Positions 1 through 10,227 of a DNA stretch of 64,000 bases are shown one piece after another. The DNA comes from Tetragonia tetragonoides. Its lineage: Eukaryota; Streptophyta; Magnoliopsida; Caryophyllales; Aizoaceae. The first letter of the stretch is position 1. Every line of letters starts with the position of its first letter. The position numbers were made by a program, and so were the translations under genes. The stretch spans positions 434,001 to 498,000 of the forward strand of contig CM076153.1 in the NCBI GenBank assembly GCA_038025085.1, given 5' to 3'. The notes below the pieces were generated by a model, which worked only from the letters and a program-made list of their open reading frames with translations, did no database searches and was not told where the DNA came from.

Positions 1-2132
1 CCCCAACAAAAACACCTATCAGTTTATATATATTTTTTTAAATAATGATGGAAAAAATATACAATTAAATATAAATGATAGAGGGGGCTATCATGCATCA
101 ACAGGGCTTAGGCCCAAAAAGCAGAGTATTCTCTGTTTAGTATTTCTCAAACAGATAGAATTATTGGTCATAGAACAGAGAAAATAACAAGAGCTAGCAC
201 ATGCACATCAATGGAATGATGGAATTGCACATACATTTGCTTAGTATAAAAGAGAAAAGACACAAGTTCTTTTTTGTTCAAATGAACACTGATCACAAAT
301 ATACTTACTGAAGACACTTTGGGTAAATCTTGGATGATAAAGATTGTCACTTTAGCAGATAGATAATCAAGCGAGGAAGATCAATTATCAACTCCCAAGA
401 ATGAAGTATCTCTCCATGAACATGATCTTGAGGTGCATGCAATGGAAATGAGAGAGAGAGAAATTGGAAGGTTTAAGGAAAGGAAAGGAAAGGAAAGGAA
501 AGGAAGGAGGGCAGTGGGCAGTCTCATTGGGAAAAGCTGAAAATTGATTACAGGAGAAATGGAGGGAGAAAAAGTAAGGTTGAAACCGTTGATTGGTTCG
601 TACTCCCTTTTTTTTTTTTTTTCTTTTTTCTTTTTGGGACAAGGCTTTATGACTTTGATTACCCATTAAAAAACGGCTTGAAGACTTCCATGGAAAGTAA
701 TTTGATGGGGCCTACACAGCGGGGAATACTTGTTGTCTGATAAACATACCACTCTAGTTGGGCTTTAGCCCGAACATATGATCATGGATCCTCCACCAAC
801 CCTGTTCCTCATTCCTGTCTGTCTTGGTCCATAGCTCAGGGGCCTTTGGGTCTTTATCAGTTTACTCTTCAGGGTCCTTCATCCTCTCTTGCATAGCAAT
901 CCCTCCATGTTCATGATTTCCTACTCTAGGACTAGGAGGCAATAGGCAAGCAGTAGAAGTTTAGATGCATACTCTAGGAATAGGAGCATGAATTTAGATG
1001 CATATTTGATATGGGAAGTGTGTACCGATATGCCCGAAAATGGCGAACTTGTATTCAAGATGGAACCATATGTTACAATCAACGATTCTGTTGCTTGTAC
1101 TGGCCAGCCTATGTGTCTCTGAAGAACCAACAAATATTGGGAAACTACAAGGCACGAAACCGAACAAACAAACTTGACTTGGGCTCTTCTTGCATGGCTG
1201 TCCCAAACTAATAAGTTCACAAGTTAGACAACCTAGCTTGCCACAAGCCATATTAAAGCTGTCCAGAAATAAGTACTGTGATTATTTTCGGGCTCCTTTA
1301 TTCTTTAGGGACTGTGCCAGATTATTCTGAGCCGCTGATTCAGGCAGCTGCTTCCCTTTGGACGGCCTTACAACGAAAAAAGCAGCTGATATGTCATATG
1401 ATCCTGTTCCATTTGATCCAGAAAATCGATGTCCTGTACATCTCTTTTTGAAAACAAATATTATAAGCCCTTAAACTTTCTGCCCTTTTGATTATTATTA
1501 CTTTAATAAAGCAGAACTACTTACATGCCCTCCAATGCTGTGCACACGATCTTGAAAGAGAACTAGAGCCGTCCATCCTGCTGATGATCGCGGCATCAGG
1601 AATACGTCAGAAACATATCAGAAAATCTTTGCAGTGAGCTCGTCTGCAGGGGATAAAGGGTGGGTCAGATGACTCAAATCTCCTGAAATTTCTTAAGGAC
1701 TAATTAAACGATTCAAACATGAACATACATGGAACTTTAGCTACCACCACTGCCCACTTTTTGTCCATCTAAAAAGCAGCACTCTTGGTCCACTTACACA
1801 CCCACCCTCTCTCAATCAAAAAAGCTCTTTATCTCTTTCACTTTTGTATGATCCACCTTCCCCTCCTATAATTAACTTCTTAGGATCATCTTCCTCAACT
1901 TTCATGCTTAGGCCAAGAGGTTTATGCTCAGAAACCACAACACACAACAAAACTAGTTTATGGTTTCAGAAAATTGCTCTTCTACCATTCACCTAGAAGG
2001 CTCGATGTCCCTTTGAGAAAAGTGCTTTCAGTTTCAGGCCATCTCTAGCTTCTCTACAACACCACCACCCAGTAAGGATCCTGCTCAGGGCAGGATCTAG
2101 GGTCTGCTCTAACTTCTTGGGGGTTAAAAAAA
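1..2132. other. Intergenic left flank, no convincing gene
   Basis: AT-rich DNA without a recognisable protein. It holds an (AAAGG)n microsatellite at about 476-508 and a T-rich run near 608-640. At 1303-1440 two short reading-frame pieces in different frames look weakly protein-like but match no family I know. Positions 2065-2110 resemble the RTE tail found at 31571-31615 in a degenerate form. Open frames here are short and lack motifs. Confidence 0.6.
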
Positions 2133-2897
2133 ATGCGACCCCTTCCACCTCCTCCACAAAGGCACCACGGAACACTAAATACACCCTCGGAGATCCGTAA
2201 TACATCAACTCCTCCCACCCCCCTTTTCATAACCAGGCAAGCCACAAATCAGAAGGGCCCAGCTTTGAATTACTCACCAGCACCCTTTGCCCGGCAAATG
2301 AGCAAGGACCCTCTACTTCACCATCCTCGCAAGACTCACCCGTTCGTTTGGTGCATTGCGATCATAATCCTCGTGTTCTGCCTTCTCCTCATCTTCCTTG
2401 GGATCGCAACTCTAATAGTCTTCCTGGTCATCAGGCCGAGATATCCGTCATTCGACGTCCCCAACGCAGGCCTCAATGCCATCTATTTCGATTCGCCTGA
2501 GAATTTCAATGGAGACTTTACCTTGCTGGCAAACTTTACCAATCCAAATAAGAAGATGGACGTCAGATTTGATTACCTTGATGTAGAGCTATACTTCGGC
2601 GACAGGCTGATAGCAATTCAAGCTCTGGAGCCGTTTACTCAGAGGCCAGGGGAAGCAAGGTTGGAAGTGGTTCACTTGATATCCAGTTTGGTTTATCTGC
2701 CACCGAATCCTGCAATTGAACTACGGAGACAAGTGCAGAGCAACAGGGTCAAATACAATATTAGGGGGAGGTTCAAGGTCAGAGCTATGCTTGGTAATGC
2801 TCGTTTCTCGTACTGGTTGCATTCGAAGTGCCAATTAGAGATGACCAGTCCACCTCGTGGATTTCTTGTTGCCAGAAACTGCATCACTAGAAGATGA
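2133..2897 (+). CDS. NDR1/HIN1-like (LEA_2) membrane glycoprotein
   Basis: Intronless 254-residue protein of the plant NHL / LEA_2 hydroxyproline-rich glycoprotein family. Visible order: a proline- and histidine-rich basic cytosolic tail (residues 1-70), one strongly hydrophobic membrane segment (about 72-98), the family's short linker beginning RPRYPSFDV, then an LEA14-type beta-sandwich (about 110-240) with NFTNPNKK, the usual asparagine-rich conserved turn. Family members are plasma-membrane proteins, several linked to defence or membrane-wall attachment; the role of this one cannot be read from sequence. The start is the first ATG of the frame, directly after an A-run, and gives the usual family length. 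It is the first member of the run resembling the Arabidopsis At4g26490 neighbourhood, where an LEA glycoprotein lies beside SUFE1. Confidence 0.88.
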   Translation: MRPLPPPPQRHHGTLNTPSEIRNTSTPPTPLFITRQATNQKGPALNYSPAPFARQMSKDPLLHHPRKTHPFVWCIAIIILVFCLLLIFLGIATLIVFLVIRPRYPSFDVPNAGLNAIYFDSPENFNGDFTLLANFTNPNKKMDVRFDYLDVELYFGDRLIAIQALEPFTQRPGEARLEVVHLISSLVYLPPNPAIELRRQVQSNRVKYNIRGRFKVRAMLGNARFSYWLHSKCQLEMTSPPRGFLVARNCITRR

Positions 2898-5137
2898 ATA
2901 TGGAGAACTCGAGCTTTCTCCCCTTTCTTGTCAGTTGTTTCATTTTTTTAATTTTTTTTAAGGCATCGTTACTTTGTAGCACAGACATAGCTGCCTGGAT
3001 GTACAAATATCAGTCTTCAACATATCCAACTACATACATACAAGTAATGAAAACTTGAAACAAGTGTTTTAACATCTCATTTTGCCCCGTCAAGAATCAT
3101 CGATTACACTTTTGCATCTAACTTTTAATAAATGGTGAAAGATTATATTCATAAGTCACGATGATAATCAAAATCATTCAATTACCATTTGTTTTGAACT
3201 CTGAAGCTCGGAGTCTAGGCAACTAAGCTTGTGAAGGCAAACATTCATAGAAACATCTATGTCATCTATCAAAAGTACAGTAGCAAAAGGCGCTTTGCTT
3301 TCATACCCTCTCCCTCAATGGAAAAAGGAAAGCTACAATAATGCAAACACCTCTCAGTGAAGTTTCTGGGAAGGGAGAGGAACAAGTAAGGAATGGCATG
3401 TTATTGTCAACAAGTCAATAGTCTAAGGCAAAATGCAATTAGATAATCTCAGCTGTGCGATTCAAAGACTTTTCTAGCAAGAATGGATTTGGGATCCCAT
3501 TATGTATACATAAATAAGGATGCAAACACATCAAACAGATAACAATTCGGATGCCTATAACACTACTGTTACTGCAAACATTTAGTGTGAGGTTTGCCAT
3601 GTTAGTGTCCAATTGCTAACAACAGTCAGATCATGAAACTCCTCGACCTAAATTAAAGCATCAGTGAAATGGTTATCCAGAAAGACCTAGCAGCATTGTC
3701 AGTGTCTAACCAATTTCTTTCCAGATCACACATACAAAAGATTTTCCTGCCTACCATTAACCAGCACATGGTGAAGGCTATTATTGGCCACTAAACAATG
3801 ACACGTGTCAGAACAATTCAAGTTCCTTAATCGTCTTTATCAATCCACTAAGGGAAAACGCATTAGGGCTTCGCAGGTGACAAATCATTCACGATGAATA
3901 TTAAAATGACTCTCTTTATTTCTCAGCCTATAGAAAACGTTTTGAGCAATTGGTATATTCCACTCAATGCAGCCCAAAAGCTCTAGATATGTCAGAATAA
4001 ATGTTTTCTCCCCTCATAGGCTTTTATTCGCAGTATTCATGAGATTCAAAAAGTGAGGGGAAACTTCAGAAAGGCCGTAAATCCGTAATCTATCGGATTT
4101 CAAACTCATCAGCAGAGAAACTATTTTACATATTCCTTATCTTCAAACAACAACTCATATCTCATCACGACTAAAGAAACAAGACTACATGAGTCGAACA
4201 AAATATCAAAAGAATGGTCACATGGCTTTACTTATGCATGCACAGAGCTCAAAAGGCTCTATAGAAGCCAAGACTCCAACACATTTTTCCAGCTATATGA
4301 TATCCTTAAAAGCAAAAGGTCATTGTGTCGAATTTTAGACAAGCTGCAAGCTCTTTTTACATCATAATTCATATGGGACTTCTTCCTCCTGTCTTAGTTG
4401 AAGCCAGCATACATAACCATGCATCATCAGAGATCAGTAAAAGAAACCAGGAAAACATGTAGAACTTTAGACAGAAAGGCAGAAACATCCAAAATCCAGC
4501 CTCACTGAAGGGAAACTTTTATGAGAGAAAAGACAGCTCACATTTCATGGTACTATAAACTCCAAAGTTACATACAAAAGAAACCCCCTGGTGATAAATA
4601 GAAGAATTGTGACAATAATTTGCTATAGATGCAAAGTAAGGAAGAAGAACTTGTTTTACCCCAATAACAACCGAAGTGAATCCTCAAGATAAGTATTATT
4701 CTGATCAATCTAGTAACAACAATAGCAAGACAATTTTTAAAGAGAATGCATATAGCAGTTTACTTCTCCACTTACGAAAATCTGAACTCCTCAGATTGAT
4801 TCCATGGCACACCAAGTTACCATCAGCACAGCTATCAATTTTACAACATCAAAGCAGAAGATAAACCAATCAAGATGAAACCGCATAAGGCAAGAATGAT
4901 AGTTTTGGATACTGTTTCAATCCACCAAACTTCCACTTCTCATTTATTCATATTAGTGAAAATTCCACTGGATTCCAATTAAATAGAACTATTAATACAC
5001 TGCTGTCATAATGAAGACGTAAAAACTCAAATAGGTGACTAGTTAACACTGATTGAAAAATACATCACACAGTGTGTTCAAGATTGAAAAAAGAAAAAGA
5101 ACCTCTTTGTGTAGACTGGTATAGTACTCCAATCTGC
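2898..5137. other. Intergenic, nothing recognised
   Basis: A 2.2-kb convergent spacer between the 3' ends of the NHL and SUFE1 genes. It is AT-rich; the only sizeable open frame (about 4676-4864, +) is low-complexity and unlike any family I recognise. The ends presumably hold the 3' UTRs of both neighbours. I see no repeat, RNA gene or transposon here. Confidence 0.5.
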
Positions 5138-6310
5138 CTATCCCCCTGCTACTTCAGATGGTGTCTTGGCTATGATTGACAAAGCATGTAACCCGTTCTG
5201 CAACTCATCTTGCAACAAACCATATATCATTCTATGCCTCTTCACCAAACTCTTTCCTTCAAACTCATTAGACACTATCATCAAATTGAAATGGGTTTCC
5301 CCATCACTCCCCCTCACACCCGCATGTCCAGCATGCTGATAAGATATGTCCTCCAATTCCAATTCAACAGGCTTCAGTTCTCTCTCCAACATCTCCCTAA
5401 TTCTCTCTCCTCTACTCCCTAATCCAGCCCCGCCATCCGATTCCGAAACCGGCCTGTTTCCTTTATTCTCACTCCTAACCTCATCAAGATTCGAACTTTC
5501 CACCACAGAAGACCCATTTAGACCAATTACTTCCACTTTAGGCACTGAATCATCAATACCCATCTCAGAATTCGACCCAGATACCGAATTTCCATCCTCT
5601 TTCTCAGCCTCCAAACCCAAAAACAAAGCTTTCCGTTGCATCAACTTAAGCATATTCAAAAACCCATTATTCCTAGAGGGAGTTAAGTTCTGTTGGAGGC
5701 CCAAAAGGGTAACAAAATCAGGTGAAACCCTCAAAATATCAGGAATTGATTGACCAGAGAGACCCTGAACGAGCAAAGCTGCAAGGCCTTTGGTCATAAT
5801 GGAATCAGAATCAGCTTGATAATGAACATTATTATGTGGGTCAAGATAAGCTCGAACCCATACCTGCGAAACACAACCCTCAACCTTGTTTTCCTTGGTC
5901 TTGTATTTTTCTTCAAGAGGAGAGAGATTGGAGGCATAAAACATGAGCTGTTGATACTTTGCTCTTGGCTCTTGGGCAGCTTGAAAGAGCTTGATGATCT
6001 CTTGGAGCTTTGGGGGAAGTTCTTCAATGGGTTGAAGAGAAGAAGAAGAAGAAGGAGAAGAAGAAGAGGAGAGAGAAAATTGGGGTTTAGTGGGGAGTCT
6101 TTGGAAAGAGATGGATTTGAGAGAAGAAGGGAGAGAGGTATTAAGGGGAAGAGATGAAAAAAGGGTTTTTGAAGAAGAAGATGGGAAAACAGTGAGTTGA
6201 GGGAGTTTGGTTATGATTGATCGAATTGATGAAGGAATCGACATGGATGACATTGGGGTTGAGACTAGAGTAGAAGCACAAGGGTAGGACTTAGGAGAGA
6301 GAGTGGACAA
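5138..6310 (-). CDS. SUFE1: SufE-BolA fusion protein, plastid/mitochondrial sulfur-transfer activator (SUFE1)
   Basis: Single-exon 390-residue protein. Residues 1-93 are Ser/Thr/Pro-rich and poor in acid, as in an organelle transit peptide. A SufE domain follows (about 95-220) with the catalytic-loop cysteine in EGCVSQVW (C146), the residue that accepts persulfide from the cysteine desulfurase NFS2. A linker (220-300) leads to a C-terminal BolA domain (about 305-385) with the typical HAGVRGSDGETHFN and VKRHRMIYGLLQDE motifs. The SufE plus BolA architecture is diagnostic of plant SUFE1 (CpSufE), which activates desulfurase for Fe-S cluster assembly; BolA domains partner monothiol glutaredoxins. 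The poly-serine run at 80-92 is encoded by a GAA-rich microsatellite on the opposite strand. All key residues are intact. Confidence 0.95.
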   Translation of the reverse strand: MSTLSPKSYPCASTLVSTPMSSMSIPSSIRSIITKLPQLTVFPSSSSKTLFSSLPLNTSLPSSLKSISFQRLPTKPQFSLSSSSSPSSSSSLQPIEELPPKLQEIIKLFQAAQEPRAKYQQLMFYASNLSPLEEKYKTKENKVEGCVSQVWVRAYLDPHNNVHYQADSDSIMTKGLAALLVQGLSGQSIPDILRVSPDFVTLLGLQQNLTPSRNNGFLNMLKLMQRKALFLGLEAEKEDGNSVSGSNSEMGIDDSVPKVEVIGLNGSSVVESSNLDEVRSENKGNRPVSESDGGAGLGSRGERIREMLERELKPVELELEDISYQHAGHAGVRGSDGETHFNLMIVSNEFEGKSLVKRHRMIYGLLQDELQNGLHALSIIAKTPSEVAGG

Positions 6311-6408
6311 GAGAAATTGAACCAGTTTGCAATTGTAGCAGAGGAGCAGAGGAAGAAAGAAGAAAATTGGATTTGGAAGAAGTTATCACTGCAACGCATC
6401 GTTTTATT

Positions 6409-6638
6409 ACTAAATAACACTACTTTTTTTTTTTTTTTTTTTTGAATAGGCAAGGAAGCCGGGCTCTTTGGCCGATTACATCATTTGGGGAGGGGGATGG
6501 CCTAAGACCCATACCACAAATATCACTCTCAACTCTAAAGTTGAGGGGAATAAGACTGGAACCCCCAACCTCTAAATTGGAGGTGTGAGAGCTCAACCAA
6601 GTGAGCTCCCCACTTTTGCTCACTAAATAACACTACTT
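6409..6638 (-). mobile_element. tRNA-derived SINE with perfect target-site duplication
   Basis: An insertion of about 196 bp (6426-6621), flanked on both sides by the identical 17 bases ACTAAATAACACTACTT (6409-6425 and 6622-6638). Read on the minus strand it begins with tRNA-like promoter boxes (A box TGGTTGAGCTCTC, B box GGTTCCAGTC) and ends in a poly(A) tail, seen as the T-run at about 6424-6442. That is the full layout of a short interspersed element integrated by LINE machinery. It lies about 100 bp upstream of the SUFE1 start, probably in its promoter or leader. Confidence 0.85.
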
Positions 6639-7569
6639 GATTCGTTGGGTCGGTCAGCTAATCTGTTTTTTTATTTTGGTGGTCAATCTGGTTAAACCTC
6701 AACTTTCATTTTCCTTTTTGTCTTTTTCATTTTCTTCATTTTTTCCCCATTTTTTTCCTTAATGAGGAAGATATTTATATCAATAAACACCATCCAGTTA
6801 TATTTGTAATGACAAATATCCATTTAACACTTTAATAGTAAGAGTGCGGTGAAATTCATCCGTCTTAAATAAGTTTTTGGGTTCGTATAGACATAATAAT
6901 GAAAAAATATAAATTCACATGCCACCAATTTCTTATATTTTCCTCCTAAAAGATTATTCATGGGTCTCATTTACGCTTTTAATTTAGATTAAAATCTCGT
7001 CATCAACTTCCTTATTTATAAATTTGATCTAGTTGTAAATTGTGGTTAAATAGACACATCAATGTAGAAAATTTCCGAATGAGATTCATAACTCAAATTC
7101 ACTTTCCTTTCATCGTGTAGCACTAGCATATCCATGAGCAAATAAAATATGTATCTAATTGACCTTTATGTCTCGAAAAACCTAGCTCCAAAATACCATA
7201 AATACTTAAATTATAAACAGAACACTTGGAAAGGTATATAAAAAAAAAAAAAATGAACATAGAAAACTTGGCCTCCATTTATCTGGGAAACAAATGCTGG
7301 TAGTTAATTGTTTTTGCAATTTTTCTTGGATAAGATTCCAAAATGGTGTAATTCATATTTGGATTTTGAAATGTAGAATGTAAAATTGTAGATTCAAAAA
7401 ATCGTTTATCAGACATAGATAACGAAAGCTATTTCGTAATTGCTGCATTTTTTTTTAACATCAGTTAGTACAAGACTTGAAAATGCATGTGCATGGTCAA
7501 AATAAACAACTGATATATATAACCTGAAGGAATTACAAATTGGACAACTTAGAAAAGAAAATAATGTAA

Positions 7570-7613
7570 ACAAGTGATCCGTTTTTCAATTTTTTTTTGG
7601 TTACAAGTGATCC
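7570..7613. mobile_element. Micro-insertion with T-run flanked by direct duplication
   Basis: ACAAGTGATCC occurs at 7570-7580 and 7603-7613 (extendable to 15 bases with one mismatch). Between the copies lies about 18-22 nt dominated by a T-run. This resembles a target-site duplication around an extremely truncated retroposon tail. Similar structures recur elsewhere in the window. Confidence 0.5.
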
Positions 7614-7682
7614 ATTTATGTACCAGATTAGCAAACTTTATAGTATACAATGCAAGGAGCAGGATGTTATTGATTAAGCATC

Positions 7683-9267
7683 CTAGTATTTGTAACCCTT
7701 AACAAACAAGCTCTCAGAAGCAGCACCAGCAGCAGCACTTCCACCAGCAGTGTACTTGCCAAGGGTTGCCTCAGAGTTAGCCTTGCACCTACCTAAGAAT
7801 GTCTCTTGTGCTTTGCCCACATTTTCTTCCTTCCCACTCCATGCCTTGAGGGTGCTTTGCTGCAGTGCTCGCCCAAATGAGAAGGACAGTGTCCACGGCT
7901 TCACCACCTCCAGCTTGTTCATTGCATCCAGATTCACTGTCGCCTCTTCCTCACTCTGCCCGCCAGACAAAAACACAATACCTGGGACCGCTGGTGGGAC
8001 AGTTCTGCGGAGGGCTGTTACTGTGTGTTCTGCAATCACCTCTGCTCCAACCTGCAGACCATATCAAACAGTCAGATTCACAGCACTATATTAAACAGCT
8101 TTTTCTAAAGGTCTTCAGTTTATTAGGACTAGGTTGTAGTATATGAGCAACCACTTGGGTAAAGAATGCACATATCTAGTCTTTCTCAGTGGAGAACTTT
8201 GAGGTAGGTAGCTTGCCAAAGTTATCTTAGTTACACTTGACTAGCTATGAGACATAGTGTTGTTCTCAAATTTACATCTAATGGTAACAGTCTCTCTGTA
8301 TTTACACCGAGGCCTGGGTAGTGGGTTAGTGTTTGGCTTGATTTAGTGATATGATGCATTGTTAAGGCTAGGGAAATGGCTGGCTAATTACTAAAAAGTA
8401 GTAGCCTGAACTGATATATATATATGGTAAAGTTGAGTTAGTTTACCTTGGGGCTATCAGAACCTGGGGTAACCATGTTAGGTTTGAGGAGGGTCCCCTC
8501 AAGAAGGACATGGTGATCATTCAGAGCCTTATAGCATGCAGCTAGGACAGTCTCAGTCACAGAAGCACACTTTTTTATATCATGGCTCCCATCGGTCAGC
8601 ACCTCCGGCTCAACAATGGGGACCAGCCCATTCTCCTGGCAGATGATCGCATAACGGGCCAGACCCTGCGCGTTCTGCTGGATTGCCAGCTCTGAGGGCT
8701 CATTGGCCCCAATCTTGAGCACAGCCCTCCACTTGGCAAAACGGGCCCCAGCCTTGTAGTATTCTTGGCACCGCGCCCCAAGGGAGTCGAACCCTTGGGT
8801 TGTGGTCTCCCCATTGGTTCCCGCCAAGTCAACGACCCCCTTGTCAACCTTGATCCCAGGAACCACACCATTCTCTTGGAGGAGCTCGACAAAGGGTTTT
8901 CCATCAGTGGTCTTCTGGTAAAGCGTTTCCTCAAAGAGGATGACCCCTGAGAGGTAAGTGAGGGCACCTGGAGCGGTGAAGAGGAGCTGCCTAAGAGCTT
9001 GGCGATTGGACTCGACATTCTCAACGTTGATGCTCGTCAGTCGCTTCCCGATGGTCCCGGTGCTCTCATCTGCAGCCAGGATCCCCTTACCAGGAGTGGC
9101 AATGTACTTGGCAGTTTTGATCAGCTCATCTAGGAATTAAAAAGTTGTATAAATATTAGTGCATTTTATTATTGTAACATTCGTGAAAGCGGTACAAGTA
9201 GGAGTATTATTTATGCACAGGATAGGAGTATAGTAGTACCTGCATACTTTCCAACGAAGGCTGACAT
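7683..9267 (-). CDS. FBA: Fructose-bisphosphate aldolase class I, cytosolic type
   Basis: Three coding exons by my splice reading: 9240-9267, 8447-9129 and 7683-8051, giving 359 residues, close to the usual length of plant cytosolic aldolases. The tiny first exon encodes MSAFVGKYA and the next continues [16 protein letters not shown]. There is no transit peptide, which separates it from plastid aldolases. The Schiff-base lysine is K225 in GTLLKPNM; the family landmarks [24 protein letters not shown] and the C-terminal tyrosine are present. The enzyme cleaves fructose-1,6-bisphosphate to dihydroxyacetone phosphate and glyceraldehyde-3-phosphate in glycolysis, and the reverse in gluconeogenesis. 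In Arabidopsis, as I recall, FBA genes also sit beside UKL4 and SUFE1. Confidence 0.96.
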
Positions 9268-9357
9268 GCTTCAACAGCTGAAGGATAAGCTTATCACAGA
9301 GCTGGATAAAGACTGCTGCTGGACGAAATGCAAGCTAGACTTCACCAAAGAATCAGA

Positions 9358-9367
9358 CTTTATAAAG
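9358..9367 (-). promoter_or_regulatory. Candidate TATA box of the aldolase gene
   Basis: CTTTATAAAG lies about 95 bases upstream of the aldolase start codon on its coding strand. The spacing would place transcription start near 9330 with a leader of about 60 nt. This rests on motif and distance only. Confidence 0.35.
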
Positions 9368-10227
9368 ATCAGCTGAACCTGTAGGAATATACCAGTAGGA
9401 TCTCTCTCATCTCATGCCATGTCTAGACACGTGTCCGATATCTAGCGATCCAAGGTTATCCTACATGGATAAAGAAATGGTTGATTATTTCATCTGCCAA
9501 GTGGACCTGATTTGTACTCATCTAATGTGTGGAAGGCTTGTATCCCTAATCCTTTTTGTTATTTCTCGAGCAAGAATCCTCCTAACAAGAGGGGGCCATA
9601 ATTCATAAAGCCAGGTTTTGAACCTTTTCCTAAAGACAGGTTTCAGAACCTACCAGCATCAACACCCCTCACAACCTCGCAAAATAAATAAATAATAAAT
9701 AACAAAAGGAGGGGTAGGGAGAGGAACAACAATATCCTTACAAAACCTCGAAGCCAATAACAGCTTGCAAAATTATATCCATTTGGTATCTTGGGGCAAA
9801 AATGAGGATTAACTGAAAAGGAACTAAAATTGCTAACATTGATTAAATCATCATTAGTCAAGCTGTGACAAACACCTCAATTGGTGTTAATAGGAGTTCA
9901 AAGTGAGCTAAAATCCAACTATTACAAGATGATATATGATGCTGTAAGATGCTCATTCTGACGCACATGTACCATCCTCACTAACTCTCAACACCTCGTA
10001 TGCAAATATGCTCCCTTCAATTACATCTCCTGCCACAACCTGGTGCTGATCGTCTCCCTTGTCACGAAATATAGAGGTGTATATGTAAATGAATTTGATG
10101 TATAATGGAGGTATAACATTATCTAGGCAGAACCTCCATGCCATTCTCTATATTGTTTCTGGAACTTCACCCTAATCTGCATGTAGTTCTCCAAAGTTGA
10201 CGGAGAACAATAAACACTTTCTCTGGA

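Noticed and set aside
1303..1440. Protein-like pieces VPDYSEPLIQAAASLWTALQRKK and, in another frame, SYDPVPFDPENRC
   Set aside because: Short, in two frames, no family recognised and no splice signals; not enough to call an exon or pseudogene.
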